Source: Agapetus fuscipes | Lineage: Eukaryota > Arthropoda > Insecta > Trichoptera > Glossosomatidae | Direction: 5' to 3' | Length of the DNA stretch: 64,000 bases | NCBI GenBank assembly: GCA_951799405.1 | Contig: OX637335.1 | Coordinates: forward strand, 21,580,342-21,644,341 | Part shown: piece after piece, positions 35,655-45,196 of the stretch | Numbering within the stretch: the stretch's first letter is position 1 | Layout: each line of letters starts with the position of its first letter | Made by a program: the position numbers and the translations under genes | The notes under the pieces: generated by a model | Seen by the model: only the letters and a program-made list of their open reading frames with translations | What the model was told of the DNA's origin: nothing | The model's database searches: none

Positions 35655-35785
35655 AGCCGCCATTTCTTCATGTTTACAACATACTTCTTTCATTTCATCC
35701 AGAGTCATAACCTTTTTCATACAAGCTCTCCTTTTTATTATGACTCTGGATATCCCATTCATTTGCTATTTCGTCCATCATCACT
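35655..35785 (-). mobile_element. RTE-like LINE fragment, degenerate
   Basis: Antisense sequence around CATTTCATCCAGAGTCATAA and the TGGATATCCCATTC block corresponds to the C-terminal KKVMDMNELKEV region of the RTE-like protein. It is closest to the fragment near 0.83 kb. Confidence 0.6.
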
Positions 35786-36049
35786 TAAATAATTTTCAAG
35801 CATTTTCAGCAAACGTTGCGTTTAAGTTCAATCGTTAATATTCACACTTGTTGTTTTGGTACATAATTTTAGTTTTCCAGCCGAGTCCGACTGTTTTTCT
35901 TTGTCGTTTAAACACTCCAAAGAGGCAGTTTTAAAATTACGTCTCCATTGTGCACTCTCATTCAATTGTAACATTTTTTTTTTTTACTTCAGCTGAAAAC
36001 ATTTTAACCTCTCTCAGCTTTTTAATTCCGTGCACCTCAAGAATACAGT

Positions 36050-36160
36050 TTCACGCTTAAACTCTACCGCATCGTTAACCAGAAAAATATGGAAACTGAA
36101 ATTATGCCTCTAGTGTATGTGTTAATTTCCATGCATTTCTGGTTGAATTTAAACGATAAG
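36050..36160. repeat. Small foldback family member
   Basis: AACCAGAAAAATATGGAAA and TTTCCATGCATTTCTGGTT are inverted around GCCTCTAGTGTATG. Confidence 0.55.
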
Positions 36161-36429
36161 TTACTTACTTTGTGTGCTGAATATTTTTGCATCGTTTTTT
36201 TGCGGTAAACTCCACTTAATTACACGGCTATAGAATAAAGCATTGCTTCATATTAAAGCAGCCGTGAATGTAATAACTTAATAATTGAAAAGAGGTTTTT
36301 AAATGCGCACTGTGAACACTTTTTTCTGTACTCTACTTTGTTTTATTCGAATTTAATATTCCCACCTTTTTTGTAGTGTTGTCAGTAACATTAAGTAACA
36401 GTAAGTTTCATACACATTCCATTGACGCA

Positions 36430-36473
36430 AATCTAATCTAATCTAAGTTGCAAAGATATGTTACATTGGAGCT
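36430..36473 (-). repeat. R250 tail fragment
   Basis: Only AATCTAATCTAATCTAAGTT and the adjacent GCAAAGATATGTTACATTGG remain. Confidence 0.7.
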
Positions 36474-36662
36474 TTGTCCCGCTTATGTTTGGCCTGTTTA
36501 TTCCCACCTGTGAAATCCACAAAGCAGGTTCAGATAGCGGTTTCGTTTCCGAGAAATACTACCAACCCATTGGCACAACAAACCTGTACTCATGGATACA
36601 AGCATCCTGAACAATACTGAAATACTTCTATTTTCATTTTTTAATCTAGGGGGGAAGCCTCG

Positions 36663-36833
36663 GCAACCGTCGATAGGTCTTACCGTATATATTTGAAGAA
36701 AAGATGGAAAAAACATGGTGGTGTATCGACAGCTGATCCATTTTATATGGAACAACGATCAGCTGTTCAGACACCGCCGTGTTTTATTGCGTTCTATTTT
36801 CAAATAGGTATGGTAAGATATACCGAAGGTCCG
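36663..36833. repeat. Diverged foldback element
   Basis: The left arm GGTCTTACCGTATATATTTG...ACAGCTGATC pairs with GATCAGCTGT...CAAATAGGTATGGTAAG on the right, with about 75 bp arms and an 18 bp loop. Many mismatches indicate age. Confidence 0.65.
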
Positions 36834-37074
36834 TCGAGACTTTTACATCTGGTTCGGTTGCACTTATTAGGTCCGGTATTTTCAAGTTTAGTTATTTTAA
36901 AAAAAATCCAGTTCGAGTTAACTAAAATCGAAAACTCCTGAAATGACAAGCAACGCTCCAAAAACTTAAAAATGATAACAATGCCATTCAAAAGTGTTAA
37001 AACAAAAAACTGCTCAACAAAATGAAACCTTCGTTAAGTAGGAAAACGATACAAAAAGTGGTATAAAAAAGACA

Positions 37075-37330
37075 GATGCTGTCAGTGAAGACGACGCCAT
37101 CTTGAAAATCTCGTTTACATATTTTTTGAACCTTGGATACTCCGGCACAAAAGAGTGCTATTGTGCCTTTGCCAAACAACTGTCTCAGGTTCTTCAACCA
37201 AGATAGTCTCCTTCAACCTGGGGCTCGTCTTCCCTCAATTCTTCCATGTATGATGAGATGCAGGAGTGAATACTTCTCATTTTCAGCGTGCACCCTGCAT
37301 GCATTATATCATAGTACAAAGGCTTTACGC
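37075..37330 (-). pseudogene. LINE C-terminal relic (second family)
   Basis: The minus strand reads SLLHLIIHGRIEGRRAPGRR, then RLSWLKNLRQLFGKGTIALF. The LL.LI..G.I.G.R..GRRR.SWL.NLR pattern is typical of RTE-related elements in insects. A 50 nt block just after it recurs at 8,477-8,530. Confidence 0.75.
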
Positions 37331-37429
37331 TTTCCTCTCCTACCGTAGTTATTGTATTGTAATGAACTAATGATGATTAAGCTCCGCTCCCATTAGCTGT
37401 AATCTGTAACCTTTGTTCTTGCAACAGTG

Positions 37430-37500
37430 AAAGTGTCCCTTTATGTATCCCCTCCCCTCCCCCACCACACACCCTTCCCTCCCCCCTCCCTACGTCTGCC
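37430..37500 (+). other. Pyrimidine/C-rich tract
   Basis: CCCCTCCCCTCCCCCACCAC and further CCCTCCC runs. The opposite strand could form G-quadruplex-like structure. Confidence 0.5.
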
Positions 37501-37589
37501 TGAAACCGGATGTGTGCATTTAATAATCCTATTGATTAGTCTGCCCGTGTTATTCAGAGTCATTTGTAGACTAAACTAACACTAAATTG

Positions 37590-37842
37590 TAAATCTAAAT
37601 CTAAATCTAATCTGCAAAGATATGTATCATTTGAGATTCATATTAAATGCATTCCCACAAGCAGACATGCATTATTTCGCGCTTACATATGCCGCATGTG
37701 GACCTACAATATAAAAAACCCAACTCTCAAATGAGCATAAGCCCTGCAACTCTTGCCGACTTTCCCTGAAGCAGGGGGGACATTGGCAAAACCATTTTTT
37801 ACAGTATGGGTGGTCAGCCGCATACCAACCTATCAGTCAAGG
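37590..37842 (-). repeat. R250 copy
   Basis: A full antisense copy with an AATCTAAATCTAAATC tail variant. An RTE-like fragment abuts its head. Confidence 0.8.
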
Positions 37843-37867
37843 CCTCATCAAGTCAAGTACTCCGCCA

Positions 37868-38040
37868 AATTATGAAACTCTCTGTCGCCATTCCGCTAGG
37901 GGTAGCTAGAGCCTCTGCAGAGTTTCCTCCATTTCTTCCTATCCTTACATACCTCTTTCAATTCATTCATATCCATCACCTTTTTCATGCATTTTCTTCT
38001 TTAACGCTCGCTTTGTATTTGCTTATATTAATGCTCTATG
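37868..38040 (-). mobile_element. RTE-like LINE 3' fragment
   Basis: The block starting CTCTGTCGCCATTCCGCTAG matches the 3' end of the 43.1 kb copy over about 170 bp and then loses similarity. It abuts the head of an R250 copy. Confidence 0.8.
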
Positions 38041-38638
38041 ATATTTAGGTCAAATAATAAAATTACAACCAACAAACATCCAACACCTTAAGACTTAATT
38101 TAGACTCTTGCAAAAGACTTTTCATTGGAAATTTTCCAGTACAAAAAGTAAACTGACATTTTAAGCAGAAAGTATTATTGAAATTTGAATTAATTTCTCT
38201 CCCCAGCTGTGTGGTTTTTCTTGAAACCATTTCCTTCACGAGTACCGTCCGTCCCCTTTCATTGAATCGTACCCCGAGTATAAATCATTTCGTAAATACT
38301 CAATCATCGCGTAAGCAGAAAAATGAATGAAAACAGAACAAGAGCACATCTAGTGAGTGTTTGCTTTTTCATTCATGTTTTTTGTTTACGCGATTGTAGC
38401 GTATTTACGCAGCGTTAGGTACTCGGCGAACTGACTTGTAATTTTGTTATTTCTAATTGAATATTTTTTCCTACCCTTTGATTGAGTCCACGATGGGAAG
38501 GCGAGCCTTTGAATGAAAGCGTTTTTTTTTCAATCGTCTTTTACATTAAATCTACAATAAGTAAAACTAGTGAATGGAAATTGTAAGAGAAAAATACAAC
38601 GCATTTTGAAATGTATAATATTTGATTTTATGATTACT

Positions 38639-38698
38639 TGGGTTAATAGGTTTGTATGAGGCTGATGCTGTAAAAACTCAGTTCACTTTTGCCAACAT
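38639..38698 (+). repeat. R250 head fragment fused to SINE2
   Basis: The 60 bp from TTAATAGGTTTGTATGAGGC to CACTTTTGCCAA runs straight into a SINE2 body. Confidence 0.65.
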
Positions 38699-39000
38699 CT
38701 CAAAATCAAAGGGTTCAAATCCCGTTGGAGCACAAAAAAATACTATTTCTAATTTCAAACGTGCTCTTAGCTGGGTTGAAAACGTCATATACCTTTACCA
38801 AAGACCGGTCCCCAAAGGTCCATCCAGCCTTACAGCAACTGGGTCTTGCTTGAGAATTGACCAATCTCGCAGAGGACCCTTGAGGTGTGATTCACACGAA
38901 AACAGCGCTCACCACTCACGCTTCGTCCTTGGAGTGACTATATCACAATACGGCGCTATACGGAAATCACTAACTTATCACCAAATAAATCGTTTTAATA
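38699..39000 (+). repeat. SINE2 with a 64 bp LINE-tail insertion
   Basis: The SINE2 body is interrupted at 38,914-38,977 by a segment like the 3' end of the CR1-like relic at 35.3 kb, flanked by TCACC on both sides. The tRNA-like head is replaced by an R250 head. Confidence 0.7.
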
Positions 39001-39235
39001 TTCTTATTACTTTCAAAGCATGTCATATTCTGTCAAATCTAGGTACTTACTTTTTTAATGCTTCTATCTTTCGTGTTGGTATCTTTCGTATTTCTGGATG
39101 GTCAAAGTTTCACATTCGTACAACAAAATGCTCCAAACAAAAGCTTTCATGAATATTTTTGTTGCTTCTATTTTAAAGTATGTATTAGTCATAAGGTTGT
39201 ATTTTTTGTACATGCTTGTTTTGATAGAGTATCAT
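38990..39235 (-). pseudogene. LINE thumb-region relic
   Basis: The minus strand reads KIFMKAFVWSILLYECETLT followed by IQKYER, equivalent to the FVWSVLLYG.ETWT...ER block downstream of the RT core. It may be part of the same insertion as the C-terminus at 37.1-37.3 kb, now separated by younger repeats. Confidence 0.6.
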
Positions 39236-39554
39236 CACCATCGTAATCTCCTTGAAAGGGGCGGCATGACGCTGTACACTTGACATGATGTTAAATATGA
39301 TGGAATCTGTTTGTGCAGCAGTCTGTAATTTAAATAATTCATACGATTACATCCAATTAAGGTAATCACACAACTCACACCTCCCTGCGGGGCTAACTAT
39401 AGCATGCACAATCACATGACCAATGGGTTAAACGATCTACCTACCACTGTATTAATAATTCCATTCCACGAACTTTTATCATCTTTGTGATCACCATATT
39501 CATTACTTCATTTGATTTTAAGAATCATCATTAGCCTCGGCATCAAATACGCAC

Positions 39555-39690
39555 TTATTTTGGGGTTTGCGCTTTTCGGATTGCTGGACCGATGGAGTGG
39601 AACAGACTGCCACCCAAAGTGAGAGTTGTGGAATCTGTTGGCATTTTTAAGGGAGCAATGAAACGGCACCTTTATTACGAGTAAATATCC
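39555..39690 (+). pseudogene. CR1-like LINE C-terminal scrap
   Basis: In one frame the sequence reads AGPMEWNRLPPKVRVVESVG, then IFKGAMKRHLYYE, again the AGP..WN.LP motif. Nothing upstream is recognisable. Confidence 0.7.
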
Positions 39691-39892
39691 CATTCGTGTT
39701 TTATAATTCTTTTTTACAATTAGGTACTATCCTCATAAAAGCTTCCTTTTACAAGATGTCGGTGATACGAGTCCCTATAGGATAACTTCTTTCTTAAATA
39801 TATTTATGAAAAGAAGGCAAATCACTAACCATTAATTTCCTAGCCAGAAAAACTTTTTAATATCAATAATGAATTCATCATGTTTATTTCAT

Positions 39893-40213
39893 ATAAAGGC
39901 AACTAAGCTACGCATATGGTGTAACTTCTTGCCGCGTTATCCCCGAAGGGATCGCATCGCATGTGGCGAGTTGAACCAATTTATTTTTGCAGGTAAGGGG
40001 GCCGGCCTTACGCCAACCACTTCAGTTGAAGTGGGGGTTTCCCAGCTCCCAAAAGAGCTGGAACTCATTTATTGTGATGGCTAGGTAAACCTTGCCGGTA
40101 TTTTATTTTGGGGTTTGAAATAAACACCGAAACGGGAAATCATTTCTGACACCCTCGGTGGGATTCGAACCCGAGCTCACGGCACTCTACCAACTGAGCT
40201 ATCGACCGGACAT
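39893..40213 (-). repeat. SINE1, full-length tRNA-derived SINE
   Basis: On the minus strand the head CCGGTCGATAGCTCAGTTGG has an A-box-like segment and is followed by a GGGTTCGAATCCCAC B-box. The body has TTTCGGTGTTTATTTC, a CCACTTCAACTGAAGTGG palindrome and the 3' end GTTACACCATATGCGTAGCT. The internal pol III boxes identify it as tRNA-derived. Confidence 0.85.
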
Positions 40214-40235
40214 ATGATGACCGGACAGCGTTAGG

Positions 40236-40465
40236 TACGTAATATGAGGTAAAAATGGTTCACTTTGCCAATGTCACCTCTGTTTCAGGGAAGGACGGCA
40301 AGAGTTGCAGGGTGTATGTCCATTTGAGATTTGATTTTTATGTTGTAGGTTCACATGTGGCATGTGCAAGCGCGAAATTGCACGTGTCAGGTTGTGAAAA
40401 TGCATGTACCTAATGTGAATCCCCAATGTAACATATCTTTGCAACTTAGATTAGATTAAATAAGA
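40236..40465 (+). repeat. R250 copy lacking the head
   Basis: It starts near ATGAGGTAAAAATGGTTCAC and runs to TTAGATTAAATAAGAT, just upstream of FERM exon A (about 230 bp away). Confidence 0.8.
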
Positions 40466-40693
40466 TATTAATACCTGTTTTGAGCCAGGCAGAATAGGTT
40501 GGTGAATTGGTGAAGAAACACAAATCTATTAAAAAAAATATACCATCTTCACCCGCTTGGCCATGCCACCGACAATCATCACTACCATCATCGTGTCACC
40601 CCTCTGATCTTCATAACTATCATCACATTTTTATTGAAAGTTACTTTCTATATTCTTTACCACGCATAACACCACACTGTCTCCTTGTTGCAG

Positions 40694-40814
40694 CTGAACT
40701 GGGGGACTATGACCCTCGCCGCCACCCTGCCGGCTACGTGTCAGAGTTCAGTCTCCAGCCGGGCCAGGGTCCAGCTCTGGAGGCCAAGGCTGCCGAACTG
40801 CACAGGTCCATGAC
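40694..40814 (+). CDS. FERM-domain protein (band 4.1 superfamily, EPB41L4A-like), internal exon A
   Basis: This internal exon encodes about 40 residues starting (A)ELGDYDPRRHPAGYVSEF and ending LHRSM(T). The AELGDYD..HP.GYVSEF signature marks the end of the central alpha-helical lobe of FERM domains, which link membrane proteins to the cortical cytoskeleton. The acceptor is a pyrimidine-rich tract ending TTGCAG at 40,693 and the donor is GTGAGT at 40,815. The exon takes one base of its first codon from the previous exon and leaves two bases of its last Thr codon for exon B, so the phases fit. It is far more GC-rich than its surroundings. From memory, EPB41L4A-like proteins match better than FRMD3/5 or yurt types, but the orthology is inferred. 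No exon upstream was recognised in this window. An ORF extending back to 40,507 is intronic read-through. Confidence 0.9.
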
Positions 40815-40842
40815 GTGAGTACACAGCATCATTTACATATAA

Positions 40843-41345
40843 TGTAACTGTAACTCTGTCGTTATTCCGCTAGGGGTGGCCAGAGCCTCTGCAGAGTTGC
40901 CTCCATTTCTTCCTATTCCTATTCGTATCCATCACCTTTTTCATGCATTTTCTTTTTTTACGCTGGCTTTGTATATCCCATTCTTTCACAATCTCCTCTA
41001 TATGATCAATCCGGTCGTCCCTTACCTCTTTTTCCATTCACACTACCTCTGTACATATACTTTGTCAGTGTATCATCGTTTATTCTTTCCACATGCCCAA
41101 ACCATCTCATCACATTCTTTTGTGCCTTAACTTTCACATCCGCTTTCAAATTACATTATTTCTTTACCCATTCATTGCTAACTCTATCCTTCAGAATTTT
41201 TCCCGTCATGCTTCTCAAATGCTTCATTTCCACCGTACATACTTTACTCATCATTCACTGTCCATGTTTCACTTGCTACATCAAAGTCGGTAACAGTATT
41301 ATGCCATTGTGTACCGCCATTTTCAGATCCAATGTCCGAGTAGAA
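40843..41345 (-). mobile_element. RTE-like LINE 3' fragment next to FERM exon A
   Basis: This is a 5'-truncated copy of the same family as at 43.1 kb, with the TGTAAC tail, then the GRPRK region and thumb region in antisense. It contains frame disruptions relative to the long copy and stops matching near 41,345. It starts only 29 bp past the exon A splice donor. Confidence 0.88.
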
Positions 41346-41559
41346 AGCAATAACTGGGTAGTTATTATTATTGTACATAAGACAAAATTGTCTACAAACG
41401 CATCTTTACAAAATATCTTATTTCTGATTTGACTGGGTGCTTGAAGTGCGATACAGGCTGTCGATAAGCTACGATTGCTATAGCTACGAAAAAGTTATAA
41501 AACAATTATCGAGCTTTTCTTATATTATATCGATACCTTAGTGATCTTTATCTATCTAT

Positions 41560-41690
41560 AATATATATTACATTTAAAATTCATATGTTATGCATTTGAA
41601 TAAGCAGAAGCATATAAGTTCGTACTTACAACATAAAAACTCAATCCCAAATGAACGTAAAACCTGAAACTCTCACATGGGTTTCTCAGA
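41560..41690 (-). repeat. R250 fragment
   Basis: The tail half is present. It breaks at GAAACTCTCACA against a MITE-like segment. Confidence 0.65.
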
Positions 41691-41691
41691 T

Positions 41692-41892
41692 AAATGCACG
41701 TTTGTTTCCTATTTTCTGCGAGATAAAACACTAAAAAAACGTGTGAAAATCCTGTAGTTTAGAAGGTTTTCATGAGCACCTTTCATAATTAGTTCACTTC
41801 CTATGAGAAGTTACTACCAATTAAATGTTTTATCCACGATGTCTCAAATCAGGGAAAGAGCATTTATTCAGTTTTACCTTTAAGGTGGCTAT
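41692..41892. repeat. MITE fragment of the AAGGTAAAACTGAATAAG family
   Basis: The interior and right terminus TATTCAGTTTTACCTTTAAG are present. The left terminus is missing. Confidence 0.6.
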
Positions 41893-41984
41893 ATCTTTGA
41901 GTAATACTTATCACAAAGGATGTTCAAAACTTACTCTCTTTTTAATTTATATATGTACGTACGAAGACTTTTGTACGTGTCAGC

Positions 41985-42190
41985 TATAATAATCTATAAT
42001 TAAAGTTGCAAAGATATATTACATTTAAGATTTGTATTAAACGTATTCCCACAAGCAGACACGTTTCAGTTTGCGCTTAAGCATGCCGCATGTGAACCTA
42101 CAATATAAAACCCTATCTCAAATGAACATAAACCCTGCAACTCTTGCCGACCTTCCCTGAAACAGGGGTGACTTGGCAAAGTGAACAATA
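41985..42190 (-). repeat. R250 copy interrupted by a palindromic insertion
   Basis: Its head side breaks at CAAAGTGAACAAT, which is repeated on the far side of a long palindrome. Confidence 0.75.
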
Positions 42191-42347
42191 GTTAGGTTTA
42201 AGTTAGAATTACAGTCGTTTGACATTTTGACAATTATATTAATTTTAAAACTAAACAAATTTCAAAACTTAATTTAAAAATTAAAAAATTAAGTTTGGAA
42301 ATTTGTTTATTTTAAAATTAATATAATTGTCAAAGTGAACAATATTA
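42190..42347. repeat. AT-rich near-perfect palindrome flanked by direct repeats
   Basis: TGACAATTATATTAATTTTA (42,228 on) is inverted at TAAAATTAATATAATTGTCA (ending 42,332), with arms of about 47 bp around a short AT centre. CAAAGTGAACAAT flanks the whole segment on both sides. Confidence 0.75.
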
Positions 42348-43068
42348 AAAATATATACACATCCTATAATGTATACGATAAAATACAACTACTTAAGTAA
42401 CGTTAATATGGAGAATATTTAGCGTATTGTTCTCCTAAAATAATCCCAAAATTACAACGAACAATACACCAAACAAGACAAAACGTCTTAACCATAACAA
42501 CAGACCTAAAATAACAGATTATCTACCTCATAAAACAACAACACTAATACTCAGATCAACAGTTGAAGGAAGCCATATTGCGTATCCGTACACACAGAAG
42601 GCAGATTACTAATCCAAATTTGACTGGCTCGTTTGCTTTCGTTAATTCGGAACATATTATCCGGATACGAAACCACAAAGTAAACGGATATCCCGGATTC
42701 CACCCGGATACTAATAAATAAACTACCTACATTATCTAACAATCTCATGCCACCTTATCTTCAACTATCCGGTTCTTATCCTTTATATGGTTCACGAACA
42801 GAGACAAGAAATTCTAGGGAATCAACGACGGCCATCTAGAATATCTTGGAAATTAGTTAAATACGTGGAAATTTTGAGACAATGATTCTCTGTGTTTCTA
42901 TAGATTTTTTTTTTTGTAATCCTAGATTTCTGTCTTTGACGATACAGCATTATCTCGTCAAAAAATGTGCGTACATATCAAATGAACAAAAAAAATTGTA
43001 TTATAATTTTTCAAATTGAAACACTATAATTAGCCATTATTTTGTAAGCGTTTATCTTTTTATGCATC

Positions 43069-43095
43069 TGTAACTGTAACTGTAACTGTAACTCT
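43069..43095 (-). repeat. (GTTACA)n 3' tail of the RTE-like element
   Basis: On the plus strand the tract is four TGTAAC units ahead of the element. The same 3' word, shortened, precedes the truncated copy at 40.84 kb, so it belongs to the element and is not a chance microsatellite. Confidence 0.85.
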
Positions 43096-45189
43096 GTCGC
43101 CATTCCGCTAGGGGTGGCCAGAGCCTCTGCAGAGTTGCCTCCATTTTTTCCTATCCTTACATACCTCTTTCAATTCATTCATATCCATCACCTTTTTCAT
43201 GCATTTTCTTCTTTTACGCTCACTTTGTATATCCCATTCTTTCACAATCTCCTCAATCTGATCACTCCATACTTTTCTCGGTCGTCCCTTCCCTCTTTTT
43301 CCTTTCACACTTTCTTTGTATACATACTTTGTCAGTCTATCATCATTCATTCTTTCCACATGTCCAAACCATCTCATCACATTCTTTTGTACCTTAACTT
43401 TCACATCCTCTTTCAAATTACATTCTTTTTTTACCCATTCATTCCTAACTCTATCCCTCAGAGTTTTTCCTGTCATGCTTCTCAGATGCTTCATTTCCAC
43501 CGTACATACTTTACTCATTTCGCTATCGTTCACTGTCCATGCTTCACTTCCATACAACAAAGTCGGTAACAATATGCCATTGTGTACCGCCATTCTCAGA
43601 TCCATCGTCAATCGCTTGTTCTTTGCTATTCTTCCTATTGCACCGACCACTTGTTTTCCCTTGCACACCCTATTCTCAAGTTCTCTTGTCATCTTTCCAT
43701 TCTTTTCAAACATACTTCCCAAGTATCTAAATTCATCCACAACTTCAACTTTCGTACCATTCAACAAAAACGTGCACTCTTCATTTTCATCCGTTCTGTC
43801 AAAAATCAGTACTTTCGTCTTACTTGCATTAATTTTCAACTTGTTCACACACAGAGCATGGTTCAGACTAGAGAGCATTGCCTGAAGCTCTGCTGCTGAA
43901 TCAGCAATTAGTACTGCATCATCAGCATAAAGCAGAACTCCTACTTTTCTCTCTCCAATCTGTATGCCATGCCCTTCCAGATTCGCTTGTTTAACACAAT
44001 GATCCATAATTATATTGAATAACCACGGGCTCATTATGCAACCCTGTCTCACACCCTTGTACACATTAAAATACTCGCTGTATTCTCCATCCACCCTGAC
44101 ACACGCCCTGCTATTTAGATAGATGGCGCGTATCGCGTTCAGAAGTGCTTTATTCACACCATACCTCTCAAGCACACACCACATCATACTTCTATCCACC
44201 GAGTCGAAGGCTTTCTCAAGATCTACGAAAGCCGCGTAGACCTTTTTATTTACGGCTAGCTGTTTTTCGACGATCTGTCGAAGCGCGAATATCTGGTCTA
44301 CGCAACCTCTTTCCGGCATAAAGCCAGATTGTATATCTGAGACCCTCTCCTGGGTGGATAATCTTACCCTATGGATAAGAATCTTGCATAGCACTTTACC
44401 TGGCACACTAAGAAGGCTAATCGGTCTGAAGTTACGGCAGTCTTTTTTGTCACCTTTACCTTTGTAGATTGGCACAATGACCGCCTCTCTCCAGTCCGAT
44501 GGAACCTCCTTGACACTAACACACAATTCGCAAAGCTCTTTCATCCATTCAATTACACATTCTCCTCCCGCTTTCATCATCTCAGGTCTCACACCATCCA
44601 CACTTGCAGCTTTCCCATTCTTTAATTCCTTTATGACCTTTCTTACTTCTTCTTTCGATATTTTCAAAACATTGCCCTCGTCATAATCTCCTTTCACAGT
44701 TAAATCACATTCTTCTTCACCAAAAACCTCATTAAAATATTCTTTCCATCTCTTTTTTACATCGTCTTTATTCCACAGAATGTCTCCGCTTACATTTTTG
44801 ATTCCCGGAGTTGTGGACCTACAACTGTCGTTGTTTTGTCTCACCCAGCTCCAGAACATCTTTTTATTGTCAGAGAAGTCATTCTGTGCTCTTTCACTCA
44901 ATTTTTCTTCCATTCTTCTCTTACTCATTTGAACTTCATTCTTCGCTAGCCATTTTTTCGCCTTGTATTCAGTCTCTAACACTTTATTCTTTCTGTCATT
45001 AATCCATTTTAAATAACTCTCTTTCTTCTCTTTCACTGCTTGTTTAACCCTATCATTCCACCATTCATTGCCTTTTCTATGCCCAATCGTAACTTCACCG
45101 CATACTCTCTTTGCGCTTTCGACCAAACATGTTTTAAATGTTTTCCACATTTTTTCTACACATGCATTCTTCACAAGTTCCTTGCATTC
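43069..45189 (-). mobile_element. RTE-like non-LTR retrotransposon, 5'-truncated
   Basis: The 2,121 bp insertion is flanked by a 7 bp target duplication ATGCATC at 43,062-43,068 and 45,190-45,196. The minus-strand 3' end is a short tandem tail of (GTTACA)n instead of poly(A), as in RTE-type elements. The 5' endonuclease region is missing. The remaining frame is open throughout. It lies in the FERM intron, antisense to the gene. Confidence 0.9.
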
Positions 45190-45195
45190 ATGCAT
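43108..45195 (-). CDS. RTE-like reverse transcriptase (ORF of truncated LINE)
   Basis: The frame is 695 codons without interruption. Its ATG at 45,195 lies in the target-site duplication, so the first three residues are host sequence and the true protein began upstream with an endonuclease that is now lost. The RT core spans about residues 235-500, with AFVDLEKAFDSVD near 322-334, KGVRQGCIMSPWLFN near 380 and the catalytic LLYADDAVL motif with YADD at 423-426. The C-terminal part has the ILLPTLLYGSEAW and RWFGHVERM thumb-region signatures and the GRPRKVWSDQI block typical of RTE and related clades. The protein ends about 40 nt before the tandem tail. Without endonuclease it cannot retrotranspose on its own. 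The open frame suggests a young insertion. Confidence 0.88.
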   Translation of the reverse strand: MHECKELVKNACVEKMWKTFKTCLVESAKRVCGEVTIGHRKGNEWWNDRVKQAVKEKKESYLKWINDRKNKVLETEYKAKKWLAKNEVQMSKRRMEEKLSERAQNDFSDNKKMFWSWVRQNNDSCRSTTPGIKNVSGDILWNKDDVKKRWKEYFNEVFGEEECDLTVKGDYDEGNVLKISKEEVRKVIKELKNGKAASVDGVRPEMMKAGGECVIEWMKELCELCVSVKEVPSDWREAVIVPIYKGKGDKKDCRNFRPISLLSVPGKVLCKILIHRVRLSTQERVSDIQSGFMPERGCVDQIFALRQIVEKQLAVNKKVYAAFVDLEKAFDSVDRSMMWCVLERYGVNKALLNAIRAIYLNSRACVRVDGEYSEYFNVYKGVRQGCIMSPWLFNIIMDHCVKQANLEGHGIQIGERKVGVLLYADDAVLIADSAAELQAMLSSLNHALCVNKLKINASKTKVLIFDRTDENEECTFLLNGTKVEVVDEFRYLGSMFEKNGKMTRELENRVCKGKQVVGAIGRIAKNKRLTMDLRMAVHNGILLPTLLYGSEAWTVNDSEMSKVCTVEMKHLRSMTGKTLRDRVRNEWVKKECNLKEDVKVKVQKNVMRWFGHVERMNDDRLTKYVYKESVKGKRGKGRPRKVWSDQIEEIVKEWDIQSERKRRKCMKKVMDMNELKEVCKDRKKWRQLCRGSGHP

Positions 45196-45196
45196 C

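Noticed and set aside
38652..39152. 166-codon plus-strand frame
   Set aside because: It crosses an R250 head, a SINE2 with an inserted LINE tail and a minus-strand LINE relic, so it is a chance frame through repeats.
40507..40693. Upstream part of the frame that includes FERM exon A
   Set aside because: It is intron read-through. A strong acceptor lies at 40,693 and the family similarity starts exactly there.
43114..43885. Plus-strand frames of 151 and 189 codons
   Set aside because: They are antisense shadows of the RTE-like reverse transcriptase.
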